Below are positions 16,746-25,140 of a DNA stretch of 64,000 nt, piece by piece. Within the stretch, counting starts at the first letter, position 1, and each line of letters begins with the position of its first letter. A program made the position numbers and the translations under genes. Origin of the DNA: Clostridiales bacterium VE202-21 (GTDB lineage Bacteria; Bacillota; Clostridia; Lachnospirales; Lachnospiraceae); the NCBI GenBank assembly GCA_000509105.1, contig BAIF02000066.1, forward strand, positions 234,912-298,911. The letters are read 5' to 3'. The notes below the pieces were generated by a model. It worked only from the letters and a program-made list of their open reading frames with translations. It was not told the DNA's origin and did not search any database.

Positions 16746-17620
16746 TGAATAGAAAAAAACACAGAAAGCTGCCAACCATTGACAATATTATCGGAAATTT
16801 TGCCGGAAAGCCGGTTCGGGTAGTTTTGATTGTCGTCAGCATGATACTGATCCTCTTTCCATTATACTGGCTTCTGACCAGTTCATTTAAAGTGAAGGCA
16901 GACTATCTGGCCAGCCCTCCCGTACTGATTCCTAATCAGCTGACCATGGAGAGCTATGAGAGTGTCTTTGGAAAAGACCAGCTTGCAATGCACTTTTTAA
17001 ATACATTTGTTGTTGCGGCAGTATCCACAGTTATATCCGTGCTTCTTGGAAGTATGGCTGCATACTCTGTCGCGCGCGGGTCAATCGGTAAAAAGGCGAG
17101 GAAGTATTTTGGTCTGTGGTTTATGATCCAGAAAATGTATCCCGCCATTGCGACGGCGATACCGGTGTATCTGGTAATGAGAACTCTGCATCTGATTGAT
17201 ACGAAGACGGCTCTGATTATTATGAACACAAGCTTCAACCTGCCCCTTGTCATCTGGCTGATGATGGGATTTTTTGAACAGCTTCCCAATGAATTGGAGG
17301 AATCGGCCATGCTGGACGGGTGTGGATTCACAAAACGATTTTTCTATATCATTTTTCCGATTACGAAACCAGGTATCATTGCTTCTGGGATCCTGGCATT
17401 TATTGGGGCATGGAATGAATTTTTATTTGCCGTAATCCTGAGTGTAAATAAATCCAAGACACTGCCGGTAGTCATTGCCGGTTTTATCACGGACCGCGGA
17501 CTGGAATGGGGGCCAATGGCGGTTACAGCTGTAATCACGCTGGTACCAGTACTGCTGATCGTATGGGCGGCACAAAAGAATTTCGTGCAGGGCCTTGCAA
17601 TGGGAGCGGTAAAAGGATAA
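16742..17620 (+). CDS. Sugar ABC transporter permease, MalG type
   Basis: Second membrane subunit of the CUT1 importer. The 292-residue protein has six helices, the MalG-type start with FPLYWLLTSSFK, and the EAA loop (LEESAMLDGCGFTKRFFYII). ATG at 16742 overlaps the upstream stop, indicating translational coupling. It ends 21 nt before the GDSL hydrolase gene. Confidence 0.92.
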   Translation: MMNRKKHRKLPTIDNIIGNFAGKPVRVVLIVVSMILILFPLYWLLTSSFKVKADYLASPPVLIPNQLTMESYESVFGKDQLAMHFLNTFVVAAVSTVISVLLGSMAAYSVARGSIGKKARKYFGLWFMIQKMYPAIATAIPVYLVMRTLHLIDTKTALIIMNTSFNLPLVIWLMMGFFEQLPNELEESAMLDGCGFTKRFFYIIFPITKPGIIASGILAFIGAWNEFLFAVILSVNKSKTLPVVIAGFITDRGLEWGPMAVTAVITLVPVLLIVWAAQKNFVQGLAMGAVKG

Positions 17621-17641
17621 CGAGATTGGAAAGGCGGAACC

Positions 17642-18270
17642 ATGAGGAAAAGAATTGTTTGTTTCGGAGATTCGAATACCTGGGGATATGATGCAGTGTC
17701 GGATGGAAGGTTTCCGGATGAGATCCGATGGACCGGCCGGCTCCGGGAACTGCTGGGAGAGGAATATACGGTAATAGAAGAAGGACTCTGCGGAAGGACT
17801 GCAGTATTTGATGATCCGCTCAATGAGGGAATGAATGGACTGGCTTATCTAAATCCGTGCCTGATGTCCCATTCTCCCATAGATTATTTGATAATTATGC
17901 TGGGGACAAATGACTGTAAGGAGCGTTTTTCAGCGACACCAAAGAATATTGCAGACGGGATGAAGCGTCTTATAATGAAAGCAAAACATACGGATGCGTG
18001 GCGTGAAAATCAGCAGATCCTCCTGCTGGCTCCCGGGCCGATCGAAAAGGCTTGTGAGACTTCACCTGTGGCGGGGAGATGGGAATATGCAGTGAAAAGT
18101 CGGAGAAGCTGGCGGCGGAATATAAAATCTGCGCAGAATTATGCGGATGTGATTTTATAGATACTGCGGATATCGTCACGATGAATCAGATTGATTACAT
18201 GCATCTTGACGCCCAAAGCCATAGCAGACTGGCTGAAATGCTGGCGAAATTTATCAGAGAGAAGGTGTGA
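17642..18270 (+). CDS. SGNH/GDSL hydrolase (carbohydrate esterase-like), frameshifted
   Basis: Cytoplasmic esterase of the SGNH fold. Block I is FGDSNTWGYDA (catalytic Ser at about residue 10), block III is MLGTNDCKERF (Gly-Asn), and the His block is IDYMHLDAQSHSRLAEML in the second frame. The frame breaks at about 18075-18085: GCGGGGAGATGGG lacks one G compared with a read-through as PVAGEMGICSEKSEKLAAEYK. Without the shift the protein is about 209 residues, normal for the arylesterase-like group. Position between a sugar importer and nanE suggests it removes O-acetyl groups from imported amino sugars; that is inference. ATG at 17642 behind AAAGGCGG. Confidence 0.8.
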
Positions 18271-18971
18271 CATTGAATAAGGGAATCGAACAAATGAAGG
18301 GAAGGCTGATCGTTTCGTGTCAGGCTCTTCCTGAAGAACCGCTGCACTCCTCCTATATTATGGGCAGGATGGCCGCGGCGGCGAAAGAAGGCGGCGCAGC
18401 AGGAATCAGGGCGAATACGAAGGAAGATATCACGGAGATAAAAAAGAATGTTGACCTGCCGATCATAGGAATCGTGAAGAGAGACTATGCGGACAGCGAA
18501 GTGTATATTACGCCTACGATGCGTGAGATCGAAGAATTGATGGCAGTGGGGCCCGAGATTATAGCCCTGGACGCGACAAGTTCGCTGAGGCCGCAGGGGA
18601 AGACTCTGGAGGAATTCTATCAGGAAGTACGCAGTGCCTATCCAAGCCAGCTGCTGATGGCAGACTGTTCCACGGTGGAGGAAGCACTGCATGCGGACCG
18701 GATGGGATTTGACTTTATCGGTACAACCCTGGTAGGATATACAAAGCAGAGCCGGGGCCTGAAGATCGAGTCTGATGACTTTGCGATTATCAAAGAGATT
18801 ATGCGCAGTGTTTCCCACGAGGTTATAGCGGAAGGGAATATCAATACGCCGGAAAAAGTGCGCAGAGTGATGGATCTGGGGGTTTACAGTGTGGTAGTAG
18901 GCAGCGCCATTACCAGGCCGCAGATTATTACAAAGCAGTTCGTGGAAGCATTAAAAAATAGGCAGGTATAG
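18267..18971 (+). CDS. nanE: N-acylglucosamine-6-phosphate 2-epimerase NanE
   Basis: Converts N-acetylmannosamine-6-phosphate to N-acetylglucosamine-6-phosphate. The 234-residue protein is a TIM barrel with family motifs LIVSCQALPEEPLH, GGAAGIRANT, PIIGIVKRDY, ITPTMREI, IALDAT and AEGNINTPEKVRRVMDLG. Likely start is the GTG at 18267, which overlaps the stop of the esterase gene, or the TTG two codons later. It feeds the kinase product of the next gene into the nagA/nagB pathway. Confidence 0.93.
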   Translation: MTLNKGIEQMKGRLIVSCQALPEEPLHSSYIMGRMAAAAKEGGAAGIRANTKEDITEIKKNVDLPIIGIVKRDYADSEVYITPTMREIEELMAVGPEIIALDATSSLRPQGKTLEEFYQEVRSAYPSQLLMADCSTVEEALHADRMGFDFIGTTLVGYTKQSRGLKIESDDFAIIKEIMRSVSHEVIAEGNINTPEKVRRVMDLGVYSVVVGSAITRPQIITKQFVEALKNRQV

Positions 18972-19018
18972 GGTTCAGTTATATTAGAAACGCTGTACTG
19001 GTACTGCGGGGTGAGAGC

Positions 19019-19912
19019 ATGAGATACTACATAAGCATTGATATAGGCGGTACATCTATCAAATATGGTCTGCTGGATGAAGAAGGCAGAATATTGGAAA
19101 AGAGCAGCATAGATACGGAAGCTCACCGGGGCGCGGCTGCAATATTGGAGAAGGCAGGGCGGATCATCGATCTGTACCGGGAGAAACAGGAGATATCCGG
19201 TATCTGCATCTCCACAGCGGGTATGGTGGACTGTGAAAAAGGAGAGATCTTTTATTCGGGAGAGCTCATCCCCCATTACACAGGAACACCGTTTAAAAAG
19301 GTGCTCGAAGAAACATACGGCATCCCCTGCGAGGTTGAGAACGATGTGAACTGTGCGGGGCTGGCGGAGTATAAGAACGGAGCGGCCTCCGGCAGTCGGG
19401 TGGCAGTCTGCCTGACACTGGGAACAGGCATAGGCGGATGTATTCTGATTGACGGGAAGGTCTTCCATGGGTTCAGCAGCAGTGCCTGCGAGATTGGATA
19501 TATGAACATGTACGGCAGTGATTTCCAGACGCTGGGAGCCAGCAGCATACTGAGCAAAAATGTAGCAGAGAAAAAACAGGAGGATCCGAAAGTCTGGCCG
19601 GGAATCCGCATTTTTGAAGAGGCCGGTCGCGGGGATGCGGTCTGTATAGCCTCAATTGAACATATGGCCGAGATTCTCGGGGAAGGGATAGCCAATATCT
19701 GTTATGTAATGAATCCTGAGGTCGTGGTTCTGGGCGGCGGCATTGCGGCCCAGGAAGCGTATCTGAAACCATTGGTTACGAATCAGCTCCGGAGGTTTTT
19801 AAAACCAGTTATCTTTGAAAAAACCAGGTTGGAATTCGCAAAACAGCGCAATGACGCGGGGATGCTGGGCGCTTTTTATCACTTTCAAATGCGGCGGCAG
19901 GAATGCAGTTAA
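19019..19912 (+). CDS. nanK: ROK-family kinase, probable N-acetylmannosamine kinase
   Basis: Sugar kinase of the ROK family. The 297-residue protein has the N-terminal phosphate motif IDIGGTSIKYGLLDE, the catalytic region VENDVNCAGLAEY (Asp), GTGIGGCILIDG and the motif EIGYMNM. The cysteine-rich zinc motif of classical ROK proteins (CGxxGCxE) is lacking; the Clostridial NanK group often lacks it. ATG at 19019, 48 nt after nanE. With nanE before it, N-acetylmannosamine is the most likely substrate; no nanA lyase gene is in the window. Glucokinase-like activity cannot be excluded. Confidence 0.8.
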   Translation: MRYYISIDIGGTSIKYGLLDEEGRILEKSSIDTEAHRGAAAILEKAGRIIDLYREKQEISGICISTAGMVDCEKGEIFYSGELIPHYTGTPFKKVLEETYGIPCEVENDVNCAGLAEYKNGAASGSRVAVCLTLGTGIGGCILIDGKVFHGFSSSACEIGYMNMYGSDFQTLGASSILSKNVAEKKQEDPKVWPGIRIFEEAGRGDAVCIASIEHMAEILGEGIANICYVMNPEVVVLGGGIAAQEAYLKPLVTNQLRRFLKPVIFEKTRLEFAKQRNDAGMLGAFYHFQMRRQECS

Positions 19913-20017
19913 GCCCTGCTGGGCTGCTGAGTCTTTGCCTTACGGCGGCTGTATATTCTGGTCAAGGTTTATAAAAGCGATACCGTTATACTGTCAAAAT
20001 GTTCATGATGATCATGC

Positions 20018-20046
20018 TTGACAATCGGTCAGCAGTTTGTTAGTAT
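20018..20046 (+). promoter_or_regulatory. Sigma-A promoter of the nagBA operon
   Basis: TTGACA (20018-20023), 17-base spacer, TAGTAT (20041-20046). The RAT and terminator follow directly, the same layout as at 23417-23547. Confidence 0.75.
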
Positions 20047-20065
20047 AAGGGTAATCTAAAAGACT

Positions 20066-20147
20066 GGGTTGTTACTTAAAGAAGGCAAAACCAGATTTTC
20101 GGAGGATAAGGGCTACCTTTATACTCTGAAAATCTGGTTTTTTTATC
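20066..20147 (+). promoter_or_regulatory. RAT antiterminator and overlapping terminator in the nagBA leader
   Basis: GGGTTGTTAC...GGCAAAACC at 20066-20092 matches the ribonucleic antiterminator bound by BglG/LicT-type proteins. Its AAAACC end forms part of the 5' arm (20087-20100) of a terminator, whose 3' arm is 20128-20141 followed by U residues. Binding of the antiterminator protein would block the terminator and allow nagBA transcription. The protein encoded at 23712-24548 is the obvious candidate. Confidence 0.8.
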
Positions 20148-20291
20148 GAAGTAGGAAGGTGTTCAGCACTTTTCTATTCGATAAAAAGCCCTCCCGGCGG
20201 GATGTGCACTGCAGCGTAAGGAGCAGAAACCGCTGTGCGGCCGCAGCAGGTGCGGGTTTTGCAAGCGAAACTCTAATTTTTGAGTTCCTGC

Positions 20292-20321
20292 TTGTGCAGG
20301 AAGCAGGCAGCGGTATATAAT
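20292..20321 (+). promoter_or_regulatory. Possible second promoter close to nagB
   Basis: TTGTGC (20292-20297), 18-base spacer, perfect TATAAT (20316-20321), only 40 bases before nagB and downstream of the RAT terminator. If active, it would give basal nagBA expression that escapes antitermination control. The 150 nt between the terminator and this site hold only a small hairpin near 20265-20285. Confidence 0.4.
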
Positions 20322-20361
20322 AGAACCGGAATCAAATAAGTGATAGTGGAGGAAAAAAACT

Positions 20362-21093
20362 ATGAGAATTATCGAAGCAAAAGATTATGCCGATATGAGC
20401 AGAAAGGCAGCCGGTATCATTGCCGCACAGGTTGTTCTGAAGCCAGAATGCGTACTGGGGCTGGCAACAGGATCTACACCGATCGGCGCATATGACCGTC
20501 TGGTGGAGATGTACGAGGCAGGAGACCTGGATTTTTCAGGAGTATCCACGGCGAACCTGGATGAATATAAAGGACTTGACAGAGAAAATGACCAGAGCTA
20601 TTACTATTTCATGCATAAACATCTGTTTGACCGTATCAATATTGATCCGGCGCGCACCAATGTACCGAACGGCATGGAACCAGACTCCGGCAAAGAATGC
20701 AGAAGATATGAAGAACTGATTGAATCATTGGGCGGGGTGGATTTACAGCTTCTCGGCCTTGGGCACAACGGGCACATCGGGTTCAATGAACCGGCGGAAG
20801 TGTTTGACAAAGAGACCCACTGTGTGGATCTGACAGAAAGCACAATCGAAGCAAATAAACGTTTCTTCGCATCTGTGGATGATGTGCCGAGACAGGCGTA
20901 TACTATGGGTATCGGGACCATTATGCGCGCCAGAAAGATTCTGGTAGTAGCAAGCGGAGAGGATAAGGCAGAGATTGTGGCAAAGGCATTCTACGGCGAT
21001 GTAACACCTGCAGTTCCGGCATCCATTCTGCAGATGCATCCCGATGTTACGGTTGTTGCAGACGCAGCAGCATTATCTAAGATCCCAAGATAG
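20362..21093 (+). CDS. nagB: Glucosamine-6-phosphate deaminase NagB
   Basis: Converts glucosamine-6-phosphate to fructose-6-phosphate and ammonia. The 243-residue protein has GLATGSTPIGAYDRLVEM (phosphate loop), NLDEYKGLDRENDQSYYYFM, the catalytic segment LLGLGHNGHIGFNEPAE (Asp, His, Glu) and YTMGIGTIMRARKI. ATG at 20362 has GTGGAGG. nagA follows after 91 nt. Leader control by RAT ties it to the antiterminator and PTS genes at 23.7-26.6 kb. Confidence 0.96.
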   Translation: MRIIEAKDYADMSRKAAGIIAAQVVLKPECVLGLATGSTPIGAYDRLVEMYEAGDLDFSGVSTANLDEYKGLDRENDQSYYYFMHKHLFDRINIDPARTNVPNGMEPDSGKECRRYEELIESLGGVDLQLLGLGHNGHIGFNEPAEVFDKETHCVDLTESTIEANKRFFASVDDVPRQAYTMGIGTIMRARKILVVASGEDKAEIVAKAFYGDVTPAVPASILQMHPDVTVVADAAALSKIPR

Positions 21094-21184
21094 CTTACAA
21101 TGCCGGCAGCAGGCCGGCGCTGCAGACGCAGTATCTGGAAGTACAGCGGCCGGGCATTGCAGGCGGGGAAGAAAGAAGGTAAAT

Positions 21185-22303
21185 ATGATTATTAAAAATG
21201 TTCATGTTTTCGGAGAAGATCAGACATTCACTCCGGGCGAGGTCGTAATAAACGGTGATAGGTTCGCTGCTCCTGGAGAAGGAGGAAGTGAAGTGATCGA
21301 CGGAGAGGGCTGTTTTGCAATCCCGGGACTCGTGGATATTCATTTTCACGGCTGTGTGGGAGACGACTTCTGCGATGCCAGCGTGGATGCAATAAGGCAT
21401 ATGGCTGAATATGAGGCGTCCATCGGTGTCACTTCAATCTGTCCTGCGACAATGACCCTGGCCGAGGAAGAGCTTCATAAGATCATGAAGACAGCGGCCT
21501 CCTACGAAGGCGGAAGCGGTGCGAAGCTGGTGGGCATCAACATGGAAGGGCCGTTTATCAGCGAGAAGAAAAAAGGGGCCCAGGCAGCAGAGCATATCCG
21601 TAACTGTGATAAGGCATTGTTTGATCAGCTTCAGAAAGAGTCCGGCGGACTGATTAAGCTGGTAGACATTGCGCCGGAAAATGACGGGGCAATGGAGTTT
21701 ATAGAGAAGGTAAAGGATGAAGTGGTCGTATCGATTGCGCATACCACAGCGGATTATGATACTGCGGCCGAGGCTTTGGAAAAGGGCGCAAGCCATGTTA
21801 CACATCTCTACAATGCGATGCCGCCTCTCAACCACCGTGATCCGGGAGTTATTGGTGCGGCCAGGGATGACGGGGACTGTCATGTGGAACTGATCTGTGA
21901 CGGGGTTCATATCCATCCTTCTGTAGTGCGTGCCACATTTGCCATGTTCGGCGCGGAGCGGGTCATTCTAATCAGTGACAGTATGCGGGCAACAGGGCTT
22001 ACGGATGGAGAGTACACCCTGGGCGGTCAGGACGTATATGTAAAAGGACCGAAAGCAACCCTAGCGGACGGCACAATAGCAGGTTCGGCTACGGATCTGA
22101 TGGGCTGCCTGAAAGTGGCAGTGCAGCAGATGGAGATTCCGTTGGAGGATGCGGTTGCATGTGCAACCATGAACCCGGCAAAGGAAATCGGCATCTATAA
22201 TACATGCGGCAGTATTACACCAGGAAAAGCGGCGGATTTAGTTCTTTTAGACCAGGATCTGAATGTAAAAGCTGTTTATGTAAATGGGAGAAAACAAGCA
22301 TGA
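21185..22303 (+). CDS. nagA: N-acetylglucosamine-6-phosphate deacetylase NagA
   Basis: Removes the acetyl group of GlcNAc-6-phosphate to give glucosamine-6-phosphate for NagB. The 372-residue amidohydrolase has LVDIHFHGCVGDDFCDAS (metal-site region), NMEGPFISEKKKGAQ (metal-binding Glu), SIAHTTADYD and HLYNAMPPLNHRDPG (metal His and active-site residues) and ISDSMRATGL (catalytic Asp). ATG at 21185 with AGAAGG is chosen; the longer frame upstream overlaps nagB and lacks a site. Its TGA overlaps the ATG of the next gene (ATGA), so the two are translationally coupled. Confidence 0.95.
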   Translation: MIIKNVHVFGEDQTFTPGEVVINGDRFAAPGEGGSEVIDGEGCFAIPGLVDIHFHGCVGDDFCDASVDAIRHMAEYEASIGVTSICPATMTLAEEELHKIMKTAASYEGGSGAKLVGINMEGPFISEKKKGAQAAEHIRNCDKALFDQLQKESGGLIKLVDIAPENDGAMEFIEKVKDEVVVSIAHTTADYDTAAEALEKGASHVTHLYNAMPPLNHRDPGVIGAARDDGDCHVELICDGVHIHPSVVRATFAMFGAERVILISDSMRATGLTDGEYTLGGQDVYVKGPKATLADGTIAGSATDLMGCLKVAVQQMEIPLEDAVACATMNPAKEIGIYNTCGSITPGKAADLVLLDQDLNVKAVYVNGRKQA

Positions 22304-23340
22304 ATTTTATCCGAAAGCATCAGAAGGCGGTCTTTATTGCAGGGTTAGCGATTATATTTCTCGTGATTCTGGCTTACTGGCAGCGGCAGATTACACTTTC
22401 TAATGCCACGGCGACAAAGCTGAAGGATGAGCCGCGTAATAGCGGAGAAGTGGTATCTACGTTCTATTATGACCAGCTGACGGCAAAAGAAGCGGCGGTA
22501 TATGATCTGATGAGAGAAAAGCTCGACCGCATGGAGGGCGGAGTGGTGACATTTCCGGAGGCCATGAGCGGGCCGGAATACCTGCGGGTAACGACGGCGC
22601 TGGAAGATGAAGGGTACAATTATTTTTACGGCTTCTATGACATTCCTATGACGGAAGAAGACATCTATGTGAAATATAAAGAATCCGACCTGACGACAGT
22701 GAAGGATAAGGTGATTCGTAAGGCCATTCTGTTCTTATCCTGTGCAGAGGGGATTAACCGGGCAGGTGAATACGGGGAAGACGGAAAGGTACAGAATCTG
22801 GCGGCGGTTCAGGAAGGCCTGTCGGTGAACTCGGAGGAAAAGGTCTCGGAGATCGTACAGACGCAGAATGAAACAGAGGAAATTCTGGACAGCATTATGA
22901 AAGAACTTCCGGCAGACTATGGGGAGAAAAAGACGGTGGATTATTTTTTGTCCTGGCTGGATGAGAATATGTCCTTTGCGTCCGGCATAGAGGAGGAAGC
23001 ATCCTCTGTCTCTTCGATGGAGGAAGTGTTTGACGGTGTTTACATTTATAACAGCCTCTCGGCAGTTACCAGGAATAAAGCGACTTCGCTGGGGTACGCA
23101 AAGATCTTGTCCGAATTATGCGGCAGGGCAGGAATGGAATCACACGTTGTGCTTGGGATGTGGAATAAAAGCCGGAGTATCCAGCAGAGTTATGTATTCT
23201 GTGCAGTAGATATGAACGGTCAGACAATCTATGTGGATGCCAGCGGGGCAAAAGGCTCCGATCTGGGAGACCAAAAGTATCTGACGCAGCAGGAAGCCAT
23301 GAATCATATGAAATTTGTGGAATACTTCATATATGATTGA
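22300..23340 (+). CDS. Membrane-anchored protein with degenerate transglutaminase-like fold
   Basis: 346-residue protein with one N-terminal membrane anchor (about residues 9-26, VFIAGLAIIFLVILAYW) and an extracellular soluble part. The C-terminal third resembles a transglutaminase-like domain: LGYAKILSELCGRAGMESHVVLG followed by YVFCAVDMNGQTIYVDASG. The catalytic Cys position appears to be Ser/Thr (ATSLGYA) and the His position is lost (QQSYVF), while the Asp (YVDA) is kept, so it is probably not an active enzyme. Its ATG overlaps the nagA stop, so it belongs to the nag operon; a role in binding cell-wall or amino-sugar material is a guess. No recognised family name. Confidence 0.6.
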   Translation: MNFIRKHQKAVFIAGLAIIFLVILAYWQRQITLSNATATKLKDEPRNSGEVVSTFYYDQLTAKEAAVYDLMREKLDRMEGGVVTFPEAMSGPEYLRVTTALEDEGYNYFYGFYDIPMTEEDIYVKYKESDLTTVKDKVIRKAILFLSCAEGINRAGEYGEDGKVQNLAAVQEGLSVNSEEKVSEIVQTQNETEEILDSIMKELPADYGEKKTVDYFLSWLDENMSFASGIEEEASSVSSMEEVFDGVYIYNSLSAVTRNKATSLGYAKILSELCGRAGMESHVVLGMWNKSRSIQQSYVFCAVDMNGQTIYVDASGAKGSDLGDQKYLTQQEAMNHMKFVEYFIYD

Positions 23341-23416
23341 TTTGGTAGATTTGCACGAAAATATTAAAAAAATATAAACATTATAACCAAATTATAAATT
23401 ACTTCACTGCAAACGG

Positions 23417-23445
23417 TTGACAACTGTGAATAATTTTGTTATAGT
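23417..23445 (+). promoter_or_regulatory. Sigma-A promoter of the antiterminator-PTS operon
   Basis: TTGACA (23417-23422), 17-base spacer, TATAGT (23440-23445), 24 bases before the RAT. Confidence 0.8.
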
Positions 23446-23468
23446 TTAAACATCAAATGAATAGTAAT

Positions 23469-23547
23469 GGATTGTTACTGTTTGGCAGGCAAAACCAGAT
23501 TTTATAAACGGATCAAAAGGTCATGTTTATAGGGTTTGGTTTTTTTT
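23469..23547 (+). promoter_or_regulatory. RAT antiterminator and overlapping terminator upstream of antiterminator gene
   Basis: GGATTGTTACTG...GGCAGGCAAAACC at 23469-23496 is a near-consensus ribonucleic antiterminator of the BglG/LicT type. The AAAACC end pairs into a terminator (about 23491-23547; AAAACC..ATAAAC with GTTTAT..GGTTTT, then a run of T). This would make the antiterminator gene autoregulated. The remaining 160 nt to the start codon at 23712 show no further clear structure. Confidence 0.88.
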
Positions 23548-23711
23548 GTTTTGTAAAATCCGCCGTATCTGTTCCGAACAGTTACAATGCAGACTAGTTT
23601 CTAAGGGATTTCTTCCAGAAATGTCTTATGAGAACCTAATAGTAATCTGAAAAAACTGGCAACAATAAACAGGTAAGCAGAAAATTTGTTAAAAAGGAAT
23701 GCAGGGCTATT

Positions 23712-24548
23712 ATGGTAATTGAAAAGGTTATAAATAATAACATAGTTTCCGCCTATGATGATACGGGAAAAGAAGTTGTCATTATGGGACGCGGCATAGG
23801 CTTTGGCACAAAGCCCGGGCGGGAGGTGGCGGAGCAGAAGATTGAAAAAATCTTTCGCATCAAGAGCCAGAGTTTAGCGGATCAGTTCAAGGAGCTGCTT
23901 GCAAATATGCCTCTGGAGCATGCGCAGATATCTAACGACATTATCTCTCATGCGAAGAAGCACCTCAAATTAAAGCTGAACCAAAGCATATACGTTACAC
24001 TGACAGACCATATCAATTTTGCGATTGAGCGGTTTACGCAGGGGATCAAACCTGAAAATGCGCTTCTCTGGGAGATTAAAAGATTTTATCAGCAGGAGTA
24101 CCAGCTGGGGAAATATGCGGTGGATATGATCTGGGAGAGACTTCATATTGCACTGCCGGATGACGAGGCCGGTTTCATAGCGCTTCATTTTGTAAATGCA
24201 GAGTACGGAACGGACATCAGGGACGCCCTGAACTTTCCAAATCTGATGAAAGATATACTCGATATTGTCAAGAGTGAACTGAATATGGAGTTTGATGAAG
24301 ATTCGCTCCACTATGAAAGATTTGTCACTCATGTGAAGTTCCTTTTACAGAGAGTATATCGAAAAGAACTGCTTCCCAATGAGGAAAGCGAGCTGGCGGA
24401 GATGATGATGACCAAATATCCAAGAGAATATGCGTGCAGCAGAAAAGTTGCAGATTATATAGAAGATGCAACAAACAGTAAGATATCCGGAGAAGAAATT
24501 ATGTATCTGGCCATCCATATCCGGAGAGTCACGATGGCAGAAGAATAA
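23712..24548 (+). CDS. licT: BglG/LicT-family transcription antiterminator
   Basis: RNA-binding antiterminator regulated by PTS phosphorylation. The 278-residue protein has the N-terminal CAT RNA-binding domain (about residues 1-56: KVINNNIVSAYDDTGKEVVI then GRGIGFGTKPG), PRD1 (about 70-165, with LTDHINFAIERF and FIALHFVNAEYG carrying the conserved His residues) and PRD2 (about 175-275, with FVTHVKFLLQRV and YLAIHIRRV). It lies behind its own RAT and before crr and nagE-like genes. The second RAT in front of nagB suggests that it controls both units. GlcNAc as signal is inferred from the EIICB type. Confidence 0.93.
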   Translation: MVIEKVINNNIVSAYDDTGKEVVIMGRGIGFGTKPGREVAEQKIEKIFRIKSQSLADQFKELLANMPLEHAQISNDIISHAKKHLKLKLNQSIYVTLTDHINFAIERFTQGIKPENALLWEIKRFYQQEYQLGKYAVDMIWERLHIALPDDEAGFIALHFVNAEYGTDIRDALNFPNLMKDILDIVKSELNMEFDEDSLHYERFVTHVKFLLQRVYRKELLPNEESELAEMMMTKYPREYACSRKVADYIEDATNSKISGEEIMYLAIHIRRVTMAEE

Positions 24549-24562
24549 AAGGAGGAAGAAAG

Positions 24563-25048
24563 ATGTTTCATTTTTTAAAGAAAAAAGATTTAAAGCATAT
24601 GTTGGGAGCACCTGCAGCGGGCAGGGCTGTTTCGATTAAAGAGGTAAATGATCCTACATTCGCCGAGGAGATTCTAGGTAAAGGCGTTGCAGTGATTCCT
24701 TCAGAGGGCAAAATCTATGCACCGGCCGATGGTGAAATCGGAATGGTATTCGACACACTTCATGCTGTCAGCTTGACAACAGAGTACGGTGCAGAGGTTC
24801 TGATCCATGTAGGCCTCGACACGGTGAAAATGAAGGGAGAAGGCTTTGAGGGCCATGTGAAAGCCGGTGACAAAGTGAAAAAAGGCGACCTTCTTCTGAC
24901 GGTGGATCTGGAGAAAGTTAAAGCAGCCGGATACGATATCATAACTCCGATGCTGATCTGTAACACCGGAGACTATGCATCTGTGGAGGCAATGGCTGAT
25001 AAACAGGTAGCAGCAGGGGACGACGTTCTTTCTGTAGTAGAAAAATAA
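24563..25048 (+). CDS. crr: PTS glucose-type EIIA component
   Basis: Cytoplasmic phosphocarrier that takes phosphate from HPr and gives it to the EIIB domain encoded next. The 161-residue protein has the EIIA-Glc fold motifs IPSEGKIYAPADGEIGMVFD, TTEYGAEVLIHVGLDTVKM (phosphorylated His at about residue 91) and FEGHVKAGDKVKKGDLLL. ATG at 24563 with AAAGGAGG, 15 nt after the antiterminator gene. It lies 93 nt before the EIICB gene, which has no EIIA domain of its own. Confidence 0.95.
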   Translation: MFHFLKKKDLKHMLGAPAAGRAVSIKEVNDPTFAEEILGKGVAVIPSEGKIYAPADGEIGMVFDTLHAVSLTTEYGAEVLIHVGLDTVKMKGEGFEGHVKAGDKVKKGDLLLTVDLEKVKAAGYDIITPMLICNTGDYASVEAMADKQVAAGDDVLSVVEK

Positions 25049-25140
25049 GCCGCATAGCGGGGCGTATTTTATCCGGCAGCGCGCCGGTTTAAAATAAATG
25101 GGATTATATCAATCAAAGGGATTCAAGAAGGAGGAAAAAC

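Noticed and set aside
19019..19912. Glucokinase annotation for the ROK kinase
   Set aside because: The adjacent nanE and the amino-sugar context favour ManNAc kinase, although specificity is not proven.
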